DNA of 14,519 nucleotides from Pseudomonadota bacterium. GTDB taxonomy: Bacteria; Pseudomonadota; Alphaproteobacteria; Rhizobiales; Hyphomicrobiaceae. The DNA lies in the NCBI GenBank assembly GCA_023390485.1, contig JAEWCT010000269.1, positions 1-14,519 on the forward strand. The letters run 5' to 3'. The notes under the pieces are model-generated. The model did not search any database, was not told where the DNA came from, and worked only from the letters and a program-made list of their open reading frames with translations. The translations under genes and the position numbers were made by a program. Positions 8,151 to 14,476 of the stretch are shown in pieces; the stretch's first letter is position 1; every line of letters starts with the position of its first letter.

Positions 8151-8669
8151 TTACATCATGCGCCGGCGCGAAGCGCGAAGCGCACACGTCGCGGGGCACA
8201 CCGAATCCGCGCACAGCATCTGATTGGTGCTGCGAAGAGCAGCCGCGAGCGCGAGCGCACCGTTCAGCGTGTCGCCGATATCTTCCGAGCCGATCAACGC
8301 CGAGACCGACGCCTTCAGCGCTTGCCGCTCGCCATGTTGGCACGCGGCGATGATCGAGATCGCCAGACACTCGTCGCGGCAGAAGCTGCGGCAGCCCGCT
8401 GGTGAGATTTCGATATCACGCTGCGCGTTCGCTTTCACCGCGCGAACGAACTTCGAGAGATCGAGCAGCAGCGTCTTGGCCTTCTCAGGACCGAGTATGC
8501 CTGAAAACGTGTTCCACGCATCTTCCCAGCACTTGATGTCGCCGGTCGATAAGCCCGCAAGCCAGCACCGGAAGCCGACGCCGACCAGCCGCTCCGGCGC
8601 GCGCGCAGGAAGCGGCACGATCTTGGCCGAGCGGGCGACATGTCCAACGTTCGATGCCGAATTAGCCAT
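8151..8669 (-). CDS. Nine-cysteine predicted helical protein of unknown function
   Basis: I do not recognise this 172-residue protein. It has no signal peptide or membrane helix and looks mostly alpha-helical. Nine cysteines lie at 35, 47, 93, 97, 101, 110, 153, 158 and 162; C93-x3-C97-x3-C101 and C158-x3-C162 place thiols on one helix face, as in metal-binding bundles. Around them are GFRCWLAG (32-39), DIKCWEDAWNTF (44-55) and RDECLAISIIAAC (98-110), which look like a conserved core. The N-terminal 25 residues and the Arg-rich tail appear disordered. ATG 8669 is preferred over the longer frame because GGAGG stands 9 nt upstream. It is transcribed away from the histidine kinase terminator and converges with glpD. 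A metal or redox role is inference only; a copper-storage-like bundle is one possibility. Confidence 0.75.
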   Translation of the reverse strand: MANSASNVGHVARSAKIVPLPARAPERLVGVGFRCWLAGLSTGDIKCWEDAWNTFSGILGPEKAKTLLLDLSKFVRAVKANAQRDIEISPAGCRSFCRDECLAISIIAACQHGERQALKASVSALIGSEDIGDTLNGALALAAALRSTNQMLCADSVCPATCALRASRRRMM

Positions 8670-8688
8670 GGCTGCAAACCTCCGCCGG

Positions 8689-8765
8689 AACGCGCGCGCT
8701 TGCAGCGTTTGAGCTGGTGAGCCTATGGGCGAAGGAGAGACTGGCGCTAACGAGCGCGCTTGCAG
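8689..8765. repeat. Pair of 17-bp direct repeats, 60 bp apart
   Basis: AACGCGCGCGCTTGCAG (8689-8705) and AACGAGCGCGCTTGCAG (8749-8765) differ at one base. Their starts are exactly 60 bp apart, close to six helical turns, so both would face the same side of the DNA. They sit 20-96 bp upstream of the start of the nine-cysteine gene. A regulator-binding role is inference. Confidence 0.55.
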
Positions 8766-8860
8766 AAAGAACCATTTCGACTCCAATAATCAGGGTTCAA
8801 GGCCCCGGTATCGGTTGACGCCAAGCGAATGGCGCGGGCGTCGCTATGACGGCCTGACTT

Positions 8861-8890
8861 GAGCTAGCGCGAGGACGGTGGCCCGGTCAA
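8861..8890 (-). promoter_or_regulatory. Weak promoter-like match for the nine-cysteine gene
   Basis: On the minus strand TTGACC (complement of 8885-8890) is followed 18 bp later by TAGCTC (complement of 8861-8866). It is about 190 bp upstream of ATG 8669. The -10 match is poor, so this is only a candidate. Confidence 0.2.
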
Positions 8891-8936
8891 CCATTTGTAG
8901 GCCGCGTCGTTTACATTAGAATTTTTATAATTTTCA

Positions 8937-8972
8937 ACTGGCTACCCGCCATCATCGGAGGGCCAGGCCAGT
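8937..8972 (-). terminator. Possible terminator of the histidine kinase gene
   Basis: On the minus strand ACTGGC (8972-8967) and GCCAGT (8942-8937) form the outer stem. Inside, CCCTCC and GGCGGG pair with one mismatch around a GATGAT loop. AT-rich sequence follows (TTGAAAATTATAAAA), although not a pure T-run. It overlaps the kinase stop codon. Confidence 0.4.
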
Positions 8973-10180
8973 CACTCGAACCGGCGTGTGAAGTCACCGA
9001 AAATGATCAGCGCCGCGGTTCCACCTTCAGCCGCGCTTTCGATCTCGAACTCCGCGCCCATATCACGAACGAGCCGTTCGACGAGAGGCAGGCCGATGCC
9101 GGTGCTGTGAGCCCAAGGAGGCTGCAGCTCGGCGGCGGAAGCCTTGTAGGAGGGCGAACGCGTACCACCCATGCCGTGGCCCGTGTCGCTGACGACGAGG
9201 AAAACGCGGCCATCGCCGACATGCCCCGTCGCGACGCGAACATCGCCGCCCCGCGGCGTGAACTTGATCGCGTTCGTCAGGAGGTTCAGCAGGATTTGCC
9301 GTAGCGCCGTCGGATTGGCGACGACGTGCGGACGTGCCCCGTTGCTCTCAAACGTGAGGTTCAATCCGCACGATTGCGCCAGCGCCTGCACGCTCGATAC
9401 CGTGCGTTCGACGATCGCATTGAGATCGAGCGCGATGAGCCGGGCGACCGGAACGCTCGTCGTCCGCGCGCCGTCCGAAAGCAGCGCGGTGATGACGTCG
9501 AGCGCGTGCGTCGCGCTTTCGTGAATATCGGCCGCGTAGTTCCGATACCGTTCGTTTTTCATCTGGCCCAATCGCTCGTCACGCATGATCTCGGCGGCAG
9601 CGGCAATGGCTGTCAGCGGCGTCTTGAGTTCATGCGCGAGCTTCGCGAGATGATCGGCATCCAGAACCAGGATCGGCTTGGGTGCGGCGGCATTCGCTGC
9701 TGAAACCTCTCCCGCTCCGAGCGCTTCGATCTCGGCGCCTATCGCGGCATAGACGGGATTGAGATCACCAGTCCCGGATGGAGACGTAGCGGATGTCGTA
9801 GCGCCCTCATCGACATACAGCAGCAGAACCTTCGAGCCCTTCTTGCCCTGCTTCGCGACACGGCACTGCAAACGCTTCAAGAGGCCATTGCTCCAGAAAG
9901 CCAGCGTCTCGAGCCCGCTTTTGCGGGAATCGCTCTCGGCCGCGATCTGCCGCAGCCGCGCCAGCGCCGGAGTTTTGGGATCGATGGCAATCGGAAACGA
10001 CGCGTAAGGAAACAGCCCGAGCGCAGCAGCACCGGACGCGGTCGCAGCGACAATTTCAGCCGCTTCCGGATCGATGGTGACGATGGCCTGCGCTTTGCCT
10101 GCTTGCGACGCTGGCGCAACATCCCGCGCGGCCAGTTCATCGCGCCGGCTCGGCATTGCGGGTTTAGCGGGGACCGCCAT
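8972..10180 (-). CDS. Cytosolic PAS-like sensor histidine kinase of the PleC/DivJ/PdhS type
   Basis: A 402-residue kinase with no membrane segment. The N-terminal half (about 32-125, IVTIDPEAAEIVAATASGA onward) resembles a PAS-like sensor; 126-175 is a low-complexity Ala/Gly linker. The dimerisation domain carries H183 in LAHELKTPLTAI, followed by AEIMRDERLGQMKNERYRNYAADIH split over 196-220, the pattern of PleC, DivJ and PdhS kinases that act on DivK/PleD-type regulators. The ATPase domain has the N box NLLTNAIKFT (299-308), DTGHGMG (332-338) and STGIGLPLV (359-367). ATG 10180 is chosen; an in-frame TTG at 10201 would add seven residues, and neither has a strong ribosome site. No response regulator adjoins it, so its partner is probably elsewhere. 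Confidence 0.88.
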   Translation of the reverse strand: MAVPAKPAMPSRRDELAARDVAPASQAGKAQAIVTIDPEAAEIVAATASGAAALGLFPYASFPIAIDPKTPALARLRQIAAESDSRKSGLETLAFWSNGLLKRLQCRVAKQGKKGSKVLLLYVDEGATTSATSPSGTGDLNPVYAAIGAEIEALGAGEVSAANAAAPKPILVLDADHLAKLAHELKTPLTAIAAAAEIMRDERLGQMKNERYRNYAADIHESATHALDVITALLSDGARTTSVPVARLIALDLNAIVERTVSSVQALAQSCGLNLTFESNGARPHVVANPTALRQILLNLLTNAIKFTPRGGDVRVATGHVGDGRVFLVVSDTGHGMGGTRSPSYKASAAELQPPWAHSTGIGLPLVERLVRDMGAEFEIESAAEGGTAALIIFGDFTRRFE

Positions 10181-10218
10181 GGTCAAGTGCGCCCGTTCCA
10201 AAGGCTCATTCGCAACGC

Positions 10219-10238
10219 ATCACGATGATCTACGTGAT
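10219..10238. promoter_or_regulatory. Dyad ATCACG-N8-CGTGAT upstream of the kinase gene
   Basis: ATCACG (10219-10224) and CGTGAT (10233-10238) are perfect inverted half-sites. They lie 39-58 bp before the kinase ATG, where an operator would be expected. The regulator is unknown. Confidence 0.3.
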
Positions 10239-10287
10239 TTGCGGACCCTCAGAACGGGAAACGCGTGATTTTCCACTGTCTTCGGCG

Positions 10288-10320
10288 CCGGCGTAGAGCC
10301 CAGTTCGAGCACTACGCCGG
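10288..10320. repeat. 9-bp perfect inverted repeat between kinase and small helical-protein genes
   Basis: CCGGCGTAG (10288-10296) and CTACGCCGG (10312-10320) pair perfectly around 15 nt. It lies 51 bp beyond the stop of the small gene at 10371 and 108 bp upstream of the kinase start. No T-run follows on either strand, so it could be an mRNA-end hairpin or an operator. Confidence 0.4.
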
Positions 10321-10370
10321 AGCGATATCCTTAGGTTACAATCTCGGGTAGTGCCAGAGCTACGCCACGC

Positions 10371-10565
10371 CTAGGCGGCCTTGCTGAGAACGGCCGCGCG
10401 CAGCTTTTCGGGGTCGCGCTCGCCTTGGTCGGCCAAATCGAACAACTTCTCGATAATATCGTCTTCGGCAATATTGAGCGCCCGCGCATGGGCCTCGTCG
10501 ATGATGCTCTTGAGCAGCCGATGCAGGTCTTTAAGCTCGTCCGAGCTATATGGGCATAGCGTCAT
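10371..10565 (-). CDS. Small conserved-looking helical protein, unknown function
   Basis: A 64-residue protein that I cannot name. It is charged and almost wholly helical: SDELKDLHRLLKSIIDEAHA, then a short turn, EDDIIEKLFDLADQGERDPEKLR, ending LSKAA. It has no signal peptide or membrane segment; Asp/Glu residues dominate the middle. The pattern resembles small cytosolic helical-hairpin proteins common in Rhizobiales, but no function follows from it. ATG 10565 is chosen because the residues become protein-like there; a purine-rich GGGGGGAA lies about 12 nt upstream, a rather distant ribosome site. The frame continues upstream to 10844 through hairpin-rich DNA that does not look coding. Confidence 0.6.
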   Translation of the reverse strand: MTLCPYSSDELKDLHRLLKSIIDEAHARALNIAEDDIIEKLFDLADQGERDPEKLRAAVLSKAA

Positions 10566-10870
10566 GGGTGTCTGTATTCCCCCCGGAAACAGGTTGGTGG
10601 GCCTCCCGCTAGGCCAGTGAACGCAACCGCACCGCAAGGGTTCCTCGCGTTGCGTGTACGATGTGAAGGACGCCCAAAAACGGGTAAACTCAAGGCAAGA
10701 GCCATACGTCGCTCTTGACCCTTGGCTCCCGCTGTGTTGGAACCACGCGTCGCGTGCGCTCCCTGAGGAGCGCCCGGCAATCGGGATTAATTCAAAGCGC
10801 GACGACGCGGTGATTTGCACGTGCAACGCCCCGCCTGATCGCACTAAAATCGTCCTAGGCCTTATGGCGT
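10566..10870. other. 305-bp hairpin-rich gap between small gene and tRNA-His
   Basis: No protein gene is supported. Hairpin A: CAAGG-CAAGAGC (10691-10702) pairs with GCTCTTG (10711-10717) and CCTTG (10720-10724), 12 bp with a two-base bulge and an 8-nt loop. Hairpin B: GCGCTCC (10756-10762) pairs with GGAGCGC (10767-10773) around a CTGA loop. A third small stem, CCCG/CGGG, follows at once. The cluster could be a structured leader of the small gene (minus strand) or a small RNA; no known RNA family was recognised. The right end carries the likely tRNA promoter. Confidence 0.4.
10815..10850 (+). promoter_or_regulatory. Likely promoter region of tRNA-His
   Basis: TAAAAT (10845-10850) fits a -10 box and would start transcription roughly 14 nt before the tRNA. 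No good -35 stands 17 bp upstream; that position overlaps the perfect 12-bp palindrome TTGCACGTGCAA (10815-10826), which may be a regulator site or contain a weak -35 (GTGCAA). Confidence 0.4.
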
Positions 10871-10947
10871 GCCGCCTTAGCTCAGTTGGTTAGAGCGCTA
10901 GATTGTGGATCTAGAGGTCCCCGGTTCAACTCTGGGAGGCGGTACCA
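10871..10947 (+). tRNA. tRNA-His (anticodon GTG), CCA encoded
   Basis: The full cloverleaf is readable. Acceptor GCCGCCT (10871-10877) pairs with AGGCGGT (10937-10943), leaving G1:U72. The D arm is GCTC/GAGC, the anticodon stem CTAGA/TCTAG with loop TTGTGGA, giving anticodon GTG. The variable loop is AGGTC and the T stem CCCGG/CTGGG with loop TTCAACT. The discriminator is A73 (10944), followed by encoded CCA. There is no encoded G-1:C73 pair; G1:U72 with A73 is the known alphaproteobacterial form of this tRNA, read by a matching HisRS. Confidence 0.97.
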
Positions 10948-10949
10948 TT

Positions 10950-10974
10950 CACCGATGACTCCGCTCCGTCGGTG
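10950..10974 (+). terminator. Weak stem-loop just after tRNA-His
   Basis: CACCGA (10950-10955) pairs with TCGGTG (10969-10974) around a 13-nt loop. The nearest T-run (10992-10995) is 18 nt further on, so termination here is only possible, not clear. Confidence 0.25.
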
Positions 10975-10993
10975 GGCACTGATCATCTACGTT

Positions 10994-11033
10994 TTCGTAC
11001 CGGCGGCTCCAACTTCGTACCGGCGGCTCCAAC
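10994..11033. repeat. Perfect 20-bp tandem duplication downstream of tRNA-His
   Basis: TTCGTACCGGCGGCTCCAAC occurs twice in a row (10994-11013 and 11014-11033) with no mismatch. It lies between the tRNA and the converging small membrane-protein gene. The absence of any difference suggests a recent slippage event. It is not a copy of the tRNA 3' end. Confidence 0.85.
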
Positions 11034-11053
11034 CTCCGGCTTATGAGGCGGGC

Positions 11054-11239
11054 CTACCGTCCATCCGAGCTCTGGGCCAGACGGAGCAGCAGAATCTGCA
11101 GCACAATCAGAACGAGGGCTCCGAGCACGAAGGCCCAATACCAGGCGACGCCGTATCGGTAGATCAGAATGAGATAGACGAGAGACCCGGCGACAATAGC
11201 GGCAACCCGGGCAATCAATCCTTTTGATTGAGCATTCAT
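11054..11239 (-). CDS. Small two-helix membrane protein, unknown function
   Basis: A 61-residue protein not recognised as any family. It has a short basic N-terminus (MNAQSKGLIAR), a first membrane helix at about 8-28, a short aromatic turn (YRYGVAWYW), a second helix at about 30-52, and a polar tail (RLAQSSDGR). Both ends probably face the cytosol. ATG 11239 is chosen over the upstream in-frame start at 11278 because AGGTG lies about six nt before it and the membrane protein begins there. It follows regA on the same strand after 112 bp, so it could be a distal member of that transcript or have its own promoter. Its function cannot be read from the sequence. Confidence 0.6.
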   Translation of the reverse strand: MNAQSKGLIARVAAIVAGSLVYLILIYRYGVAWYWAFVLGALVLIVLQILLLRLAQSSDGR

Positions 11240-11274
11240 GGAACACCTGGAAATCCAAAGTACTTGAGAACTCA

Positions 11275-11288
11275 GCATTCCCGAATGC
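11275..11288. promoter_or_regulatory. Compact dyad GCATTC-CC-GAATGC upstream of the small membrane-protein gene
   Basis: A perfect 6-bp inverted repeat separated by two bases, 36-49 bp before ATG 11239. The position suits an operator, but as RNA the two-base loop is too small for a normal hairpin. No known motif was recognised. Confidence 0.25.
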
Positions 11289-11351
11289 GCAAGAAATACA
11301 ACAACCGCGCCGGATTTCCGTAAGGTGCTGGTTAATTGACTCTTCTTATTT

Positions 11352-11885
11352 CTACTTCACCTGCCTTTTCTCCAACTTCCTTGCCAGCGTCCGCCGATGC
11401 ATCCCAAGCCGCCGCGCGGCCTTCGAGATGTTGAAATCGGTGTCCACCAGCGTCTGGTGAATGTGCTCCCATTCAAGCGTCTTGATCGACGTCGGCCGCT
11501 CGGTAAGCGCGATGCCGCTGTCGCCCTCGGCCTTGCCGAACGCCTCTTCGATGTCGTCCGAACTCGACGGCTTCACGAGGTAATGCCGCGCGCCGAGCTT
11601 GATCGCTTCCACCGCCGTCGCGATGCTCGCAAAGCCCGTCAGCACCACAATCACCGTGGACGGATCGTGCGCGTGCAGTGCCTCGACGCACGCGAGACCG
11701 GATTCGCCGTTGAGCTTCAGATCGACGACCGCGTAACCCGGCGTCCGCGCCTGCAGGATAGCACTCAAGGCCTCGCGCCCCGGCGCAACGTCGACAACAT
11801 AATCGCGCCGCTCGAATGAGCGCTTCAGCGTGGTCGCGAAGGCGGCATCGTCTTCGACAATCACGAGCGTGCGTTTAATGTCCAT
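11352..11885 (-). CDS. regA: RegA/ActR/PrrA-type redox response regulator
   Basis: The DNA-binding partner of RegB; relatives control respiration, photosynthesis, nitrogen and carbon fixation genes in response to redox state. The 177-residue protein has a receiver domain (1-118) with acidic E11/D12/D13, phosphorylation site D55 in VVDLKL, T83 and K105 in LVKPSS. A Fis-type helix-turn-helix follows: EWEHIHQTLVDTDFNISKAA (138-157) then RRLGMHRRTLARKL (158-171), nearly the invariant RegA helix. ATG 11885 is chosen at the usual family start; an ORF start at 11915 would add ten unrelated residues. Its start overlaps the regB end by 11 bp, implying translational coupling. Length is normal (about 180). 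Confidence 0.96.
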   Translation of the reverse strand: MDIKRTLVIVEDDAAFATTLKRSFERRDYVVDVAPGREALSAILQARTPGYAVVDLKLNGESGLACVEALHAHDPSTVIVVLTGFASIATAVEAIKLGARHYLVKPSSSDDIEEAFGKAEGDSGIALTERPTSIKTLEWEHIHQTLVDTDFNISKAARRLGMHRRTLARKLEKRQVK

Positions 11886-13221
11886 GCAAACGTGCTCCCA
11901 ATGCCAAGGCAGCAAGCGGCAACTTCAGCGTCACGGATGCGCCGCCCAGAGATTGATTGGCGGCCGAGACGCTGCCACCAAGCTTTCGTACGACATTCAC
12001 GACAAGGAAAAGCCCGAGCCCGCCGCCCGGCTTCCCTTTGCTCGATTGATAGGGCTTGCCGAACTGCTCCAGCATCTGCGGGCGGAAGCCCGGTCCTCGA
12101 TCCGAAACGCGGATGATGATCGTGTCTCCCTCGCGCGCGACGTAGACGCCGACCCACGCGGGTGAGGAATCGTAGGCGTTGTCGAGCACGTTGAAGACGA
12201 CCTGCTTCAACGTCGAATCCGAGACGATCGGAAGATCCGTGCCGAACGCATTGGTGAATTCGAGCGTTGCGGGCGAGCGCGCCGCGCGCCATTCCTCGAC
12301 GAGCTCGTTGACGAACGTATTGACTGTCGTCACCCGCGGCTCTTCTCCGCGCGGGTCGCCCGCCGACAACAGGACACCGGTAAGGATCGATTTGCAGCGC
12401 TTCACTGCGGCCTGCATCTCTTCGACCTCTTCCAGCAGTTCGGGGCTGGAAGCGATCGCCGGCACGCGCTTCCAGTCGCCGAGAATGACGGAGAGCGACG
12501 CGAGCGGCGTCCCAAGCTCATGCGCCGCGCCCGACGCGAGAAGACCCATGCGGACGATGTGATCTTCCTCGGCCGCGCGCTGCTTCAATGCCGCGAGACG
12601 CGCGTCGCGTTCGCGAAGATTGCGCGTGATGCGAGTCACGAACACGAACAGCAAGATCGCCACGAGCGCAAAGCAGACGAGCATGCCTATGATGTGCAGC
12701 TTGAAGAGATCGCCGAAAGCTTCGGGTAAAGCGAGCGGCCGGTAATCGAAGGTGAGGACCGTGAAGCAAAGGCACGTCGCCGCGACGACGGTCCCCGTTG
12801 CGCGCCGGTCGAGCAGCACGGCGGCCAGCGTCACCTGCAGGAGATAGAGAAACGTGAAGGGGTTCGTCGCGCCGCCGCTGAAATAGAGCTGCGCCGTCAA
12901 TGCCGCGACATCGAACAGCAAGGCGCCGAGGAGAACCGCGTCACGCACCTCGCGTCCCGCCTTCAGCCATGCGAGGCTGCCGAGATTGAGCGCCACCAGG
13001 GCCGCGATGACGGCGGCCATCGGCAAAAGCGGCAGGCCGACGCCAAGAACGAATTCGACGATAACGATGGTCGCGATCTGCCCGGCGACGGCGATCCAGC
13101 GGAGCTGGATCAGGAGCAGCAAGTTCTTGGAGCCGGCGGGATCGCCGGTGAGCTGAACGCTCGCGACGTCCAGACTGTCCGCCTTTTGGAGGTCCGGGAC
13201 TGTCTCAGTGCGGCTCAGCAT
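11875..13221 (-). CDS. regB: RegB/ActS/PrrB-type redox-sensing histidine kinase
   Basis: A 448-residue membrane kinase that senses quinone-pool or redox state. About six membrane helices lie between 35 and 196. The quinone-binding loop GGATNPF is at 116-122. The phosphorylated H234 is in ASGAAHELGTPLASLS (229-244), the RegB-type H box. The redox-active cysteine is conserved as C276 in VKRCKSIL. The ATPase domain shows VLDNAYDSS (345-353), DRGPGF (374-379) and GGGLGL (399-404). ATG 13221 is preferred over the longer frame to 13377, which overlaps SURF1 and looks non-coding; AGGA lies about 12 nt upstream, somewhat far. It sits 47 bp after SURF1. In Rhodobacter regB is divergent from senC-regA, so this order differs. 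Confidence 0.95.
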   Translation of the reverse strand: MLSRTETVPDLQKADSLDVASVQLTGDPAGSKNLLLLIQLRWIAVAGQIATIVIVEFVLGVGLPLLPMAAVIAALVALNLGSLAWLKAGREVRDAVLLGALLFDVAALTAQLYFSGGATNPFTFLYLLQVTLAAVLLDRRATGTVVAATCLCFTVLTFDYRPLALPEAFGDLFKLHIIGMLVCFALVAILLFVFVTRITRNLRERDARLAALKQRAAEEDHIVRMGLLASGAAHELGTPLASLSVILGDWKRVPAIASSPELLEEVEEMQAAVKRCKSILTGVLLSAGDPRGEEPRVTTVNTFVNELVEEWRAARSPATLEFTNAFGTDLPIVSDSTLKQVVFNVLDNAYDSSPAWVGVYVAREGDTIIIRVSDRGPGFRPQMLEQFGKPYQSSKGKPGGGLGLFLVVNVVRKLGGSVSAANQSLGGASVTLKLPLAALALGARLHGH

Positions 13222-13268
13222 GACGGACGAGGTCCTATGTCGCTCCGGCGGCAGCCAAGGCCCATCGG

Positions 13269-14090
13269 TCAGTGAAGGGCGGATTTGCCGGACGCCTTCG
13301 ACGCCCTGCGAAGCCGAACTTCCTCGCGCCCAACCCGGATCGCGGCCACGGCGAGCATCAACGCCAGCGTGAACCAAGTCAACGCATAGACGAGATGGTT
13401 GTTATGGAAGGCGACCACTGTCAGTCCGCCGATGGGCAGCCCGCCCGGGTTCGGCGTTGCATCGGCATCGATGAAATAGGGCGCGACATTCGTAAGGTTG
13501 CGTGCCTCCGCAATCGCCTGCACGTCGCGGGAAAACCAGCGGCCGGCAGCGGGATCGTTGCTCCTGAGAAATGCCCCCTTCGGCTCCGTAAGGCGCAGAA
13601 GCCCCGTCACGGACACCTCGCCGTCGGTCTGACCCGCGGCGCGTGTCGCCGGATTCCGCTTGTTCGGTGGCACGAAGCCGCGATTGACGAGAACCGTGAA
13701 GCCATCCGTCGTCTCGAGCGGCGTCACGACCCAATAGCCGCTGCCGTCGTTCGTCACGGCGGTGACGAGCGTTTCGCGATCATTGCGGAAATGTCCGGTC
13801 GCTGTGACGCGCCGGTATTCGTCGCTCTTGGCGGTGATGGACGGCCAGCCGGCCGGCCTCGGCGCAGCTTGAGGAGCCGCATGAACACGCGCCTCGACAC
13901 GCTCGATGAGATCGAGCTTCCACGCGCGCCGCTCGATCTGCCAGACGCCAAGCGATAGAAGACCTATGAAGCCTGCGAGACCTAAGCAGGCCAGAACGAC
14001 GAGAGAAAAGGCGGAACGCGGCCGCTTCGTGCGCCCATCGTCCGCCTTTCGATCGTTCACTCCCCCGAGCCCCTGGGCGTCGGATGTCAC
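13269..14090 (-). CDS. surf1: SURF1-family cytochrome oxidase assembly protein
   Basis: SURF1 proteins help insert haem into the catalytic subunit of haem-copper oxidases, here presumably the CyoB subunit of the adjoining bo3 oxidase. A first membrane helix (about 28-50) ends in LGVWQIERRAWK, the family's GxWQxxRxxWK motif. The periplasmic domain has YRRVTATGHF, VTPLETTDGFTVLVNRGFVP and PYFIDAD. The closing helix begins HNNHLVYALTWFTLAL. No ATG fits: the GTG at 14090 overlaps the cyoD stop as GTGA and gives 273 residues. A GTG at 14060 with GGGG upstream is an alternative, and an ATG at 14150 would read through much of the cyoD end. Family assignment is secure; the start is not. Confidence 0.93.
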   Translation of the reverse strand: MTSDAQGLGGVNDRKADDGRTKRPRSAFSLVVLACLGLAGFIGLLSLGVWQIERRAWKLDLIERVEARVHAAPQAAPRPAGWPSITAKSDEYRRVTATGHFRNDRETLVTAVTNDGSGYWVVTPLETTDGFTVLVNRGFVPPNKRNPATRAAGQTDGEVSVTGLLRLTEPKGAFLRSNDPAAGRWFSRDVQAIAEARNLTNVAPYFIDADATPNPGGLPIGGLTVVAFHNNHLVYALTWFTLALMLAVAAIRVGREEVRLRRASKASGKSALH

Positions 14091-14476
14091 GGCAGCTGGC
14101 TCGGATCCATGCCCGGCATCATGTTCGTATTCATGTGGTACATGACCCACAGCGAGCCCGCGAGCGTGATCACCACCATGACGACGGTGAAGATCAGCGC
14201 CAGCATCGTCCAGCCGCCTTCCGAGCTCGGCGACATGTGCAGGAAGTAGACCATGTGCACGACGATCTGCACCGCGGCCAATGCCAGGATCGCGACGGTC
14301 GTCGCTTCGTTGTTGCCGAGCTTGCCCATCATGACGAGCCAGAAGGGAATGGCCGTCAGCACGACCGATAGGCCGAAACCGATCAGATAGCCGCGAAGGG
14401 TCGACTCGGGATGCCCGCTCTCGTGATGCCCGTGCGCATCGTGAGATCCGTGTTCGTGTGCGCCGTGCGTGCTCAT
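14087..14476 (-). CDS. cyoD: Cytochrome bo3 ubiquinol oxidase subunit IV
   Basis: The small non-catalytic subunit of the bo3 quinol oxidase, thought to assist assembly of the binuclear centre in CyoB. The 129 residues hold three membrane helices (about 29-50, 58-80, 89-112) with the family segments LRGYLIGFGLSVVLTAIPF and AAVQIVVHMVYFLHM. The N-terminus is strikingly His-rich: eight histidines in the first 22 residues (MSTHGAHEHGSHDAHG onward). ATG 14476 overlaps the cyoC stop as ATGA, and the stop overlaps the SURF1 GTG. This chain of overlaps shows tight co-translation. Confidence 0.96.
   Translation of the reverse strand: MSTHGAHEHGSHDAHGHHESGHPESTLRGYLIGFGLSVVLTAIPFWLVMMGKLGNNEATTVAILALAAVQIVVHMVYFLHMSPSSEGGWTMLALIFTVVMVVITLAGSLWVMYHMNTNMMPGMDPSQLP

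Larger units (their letters stand above)
8670..8971. other. 302-bp gap upstream of the nine-cysteine gene
   Basis: No gene is supported here. On the minus strand it holds the probable control region of the nine-cysteine gene: two 17-bp direct repeats, a weak promoter match at 8861-8890, and an AT-rich block (8908-8936) next to the hairpin that ends the kinase gene. The longer frame of the nine-cysteine gene would cover 8670-8786, but that part has no ribosome site or domain character. Confidence 0.45.

Noticed and set aside
10871..11033. tRNA-His with a nearby repeat as an integration (att) site
   Set aside because: The 20-bp repeat is not a copy of the tRNA 3' end, and there is no integrase or phage gene in the window.
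10886..11227. A 113-codon plus-strand open frame beginning inside tRNA-His
   Set aside because: It starts within the tRNA, crosses the tandem repeat and opposes the small membrane-protein gene; no ribosome site.
13272..13958. A 228-codon plus-strand open frame opposite SURF1
   Set aside because: SURF1 motifs on the minus strand explain the region; the plus frame shows none.
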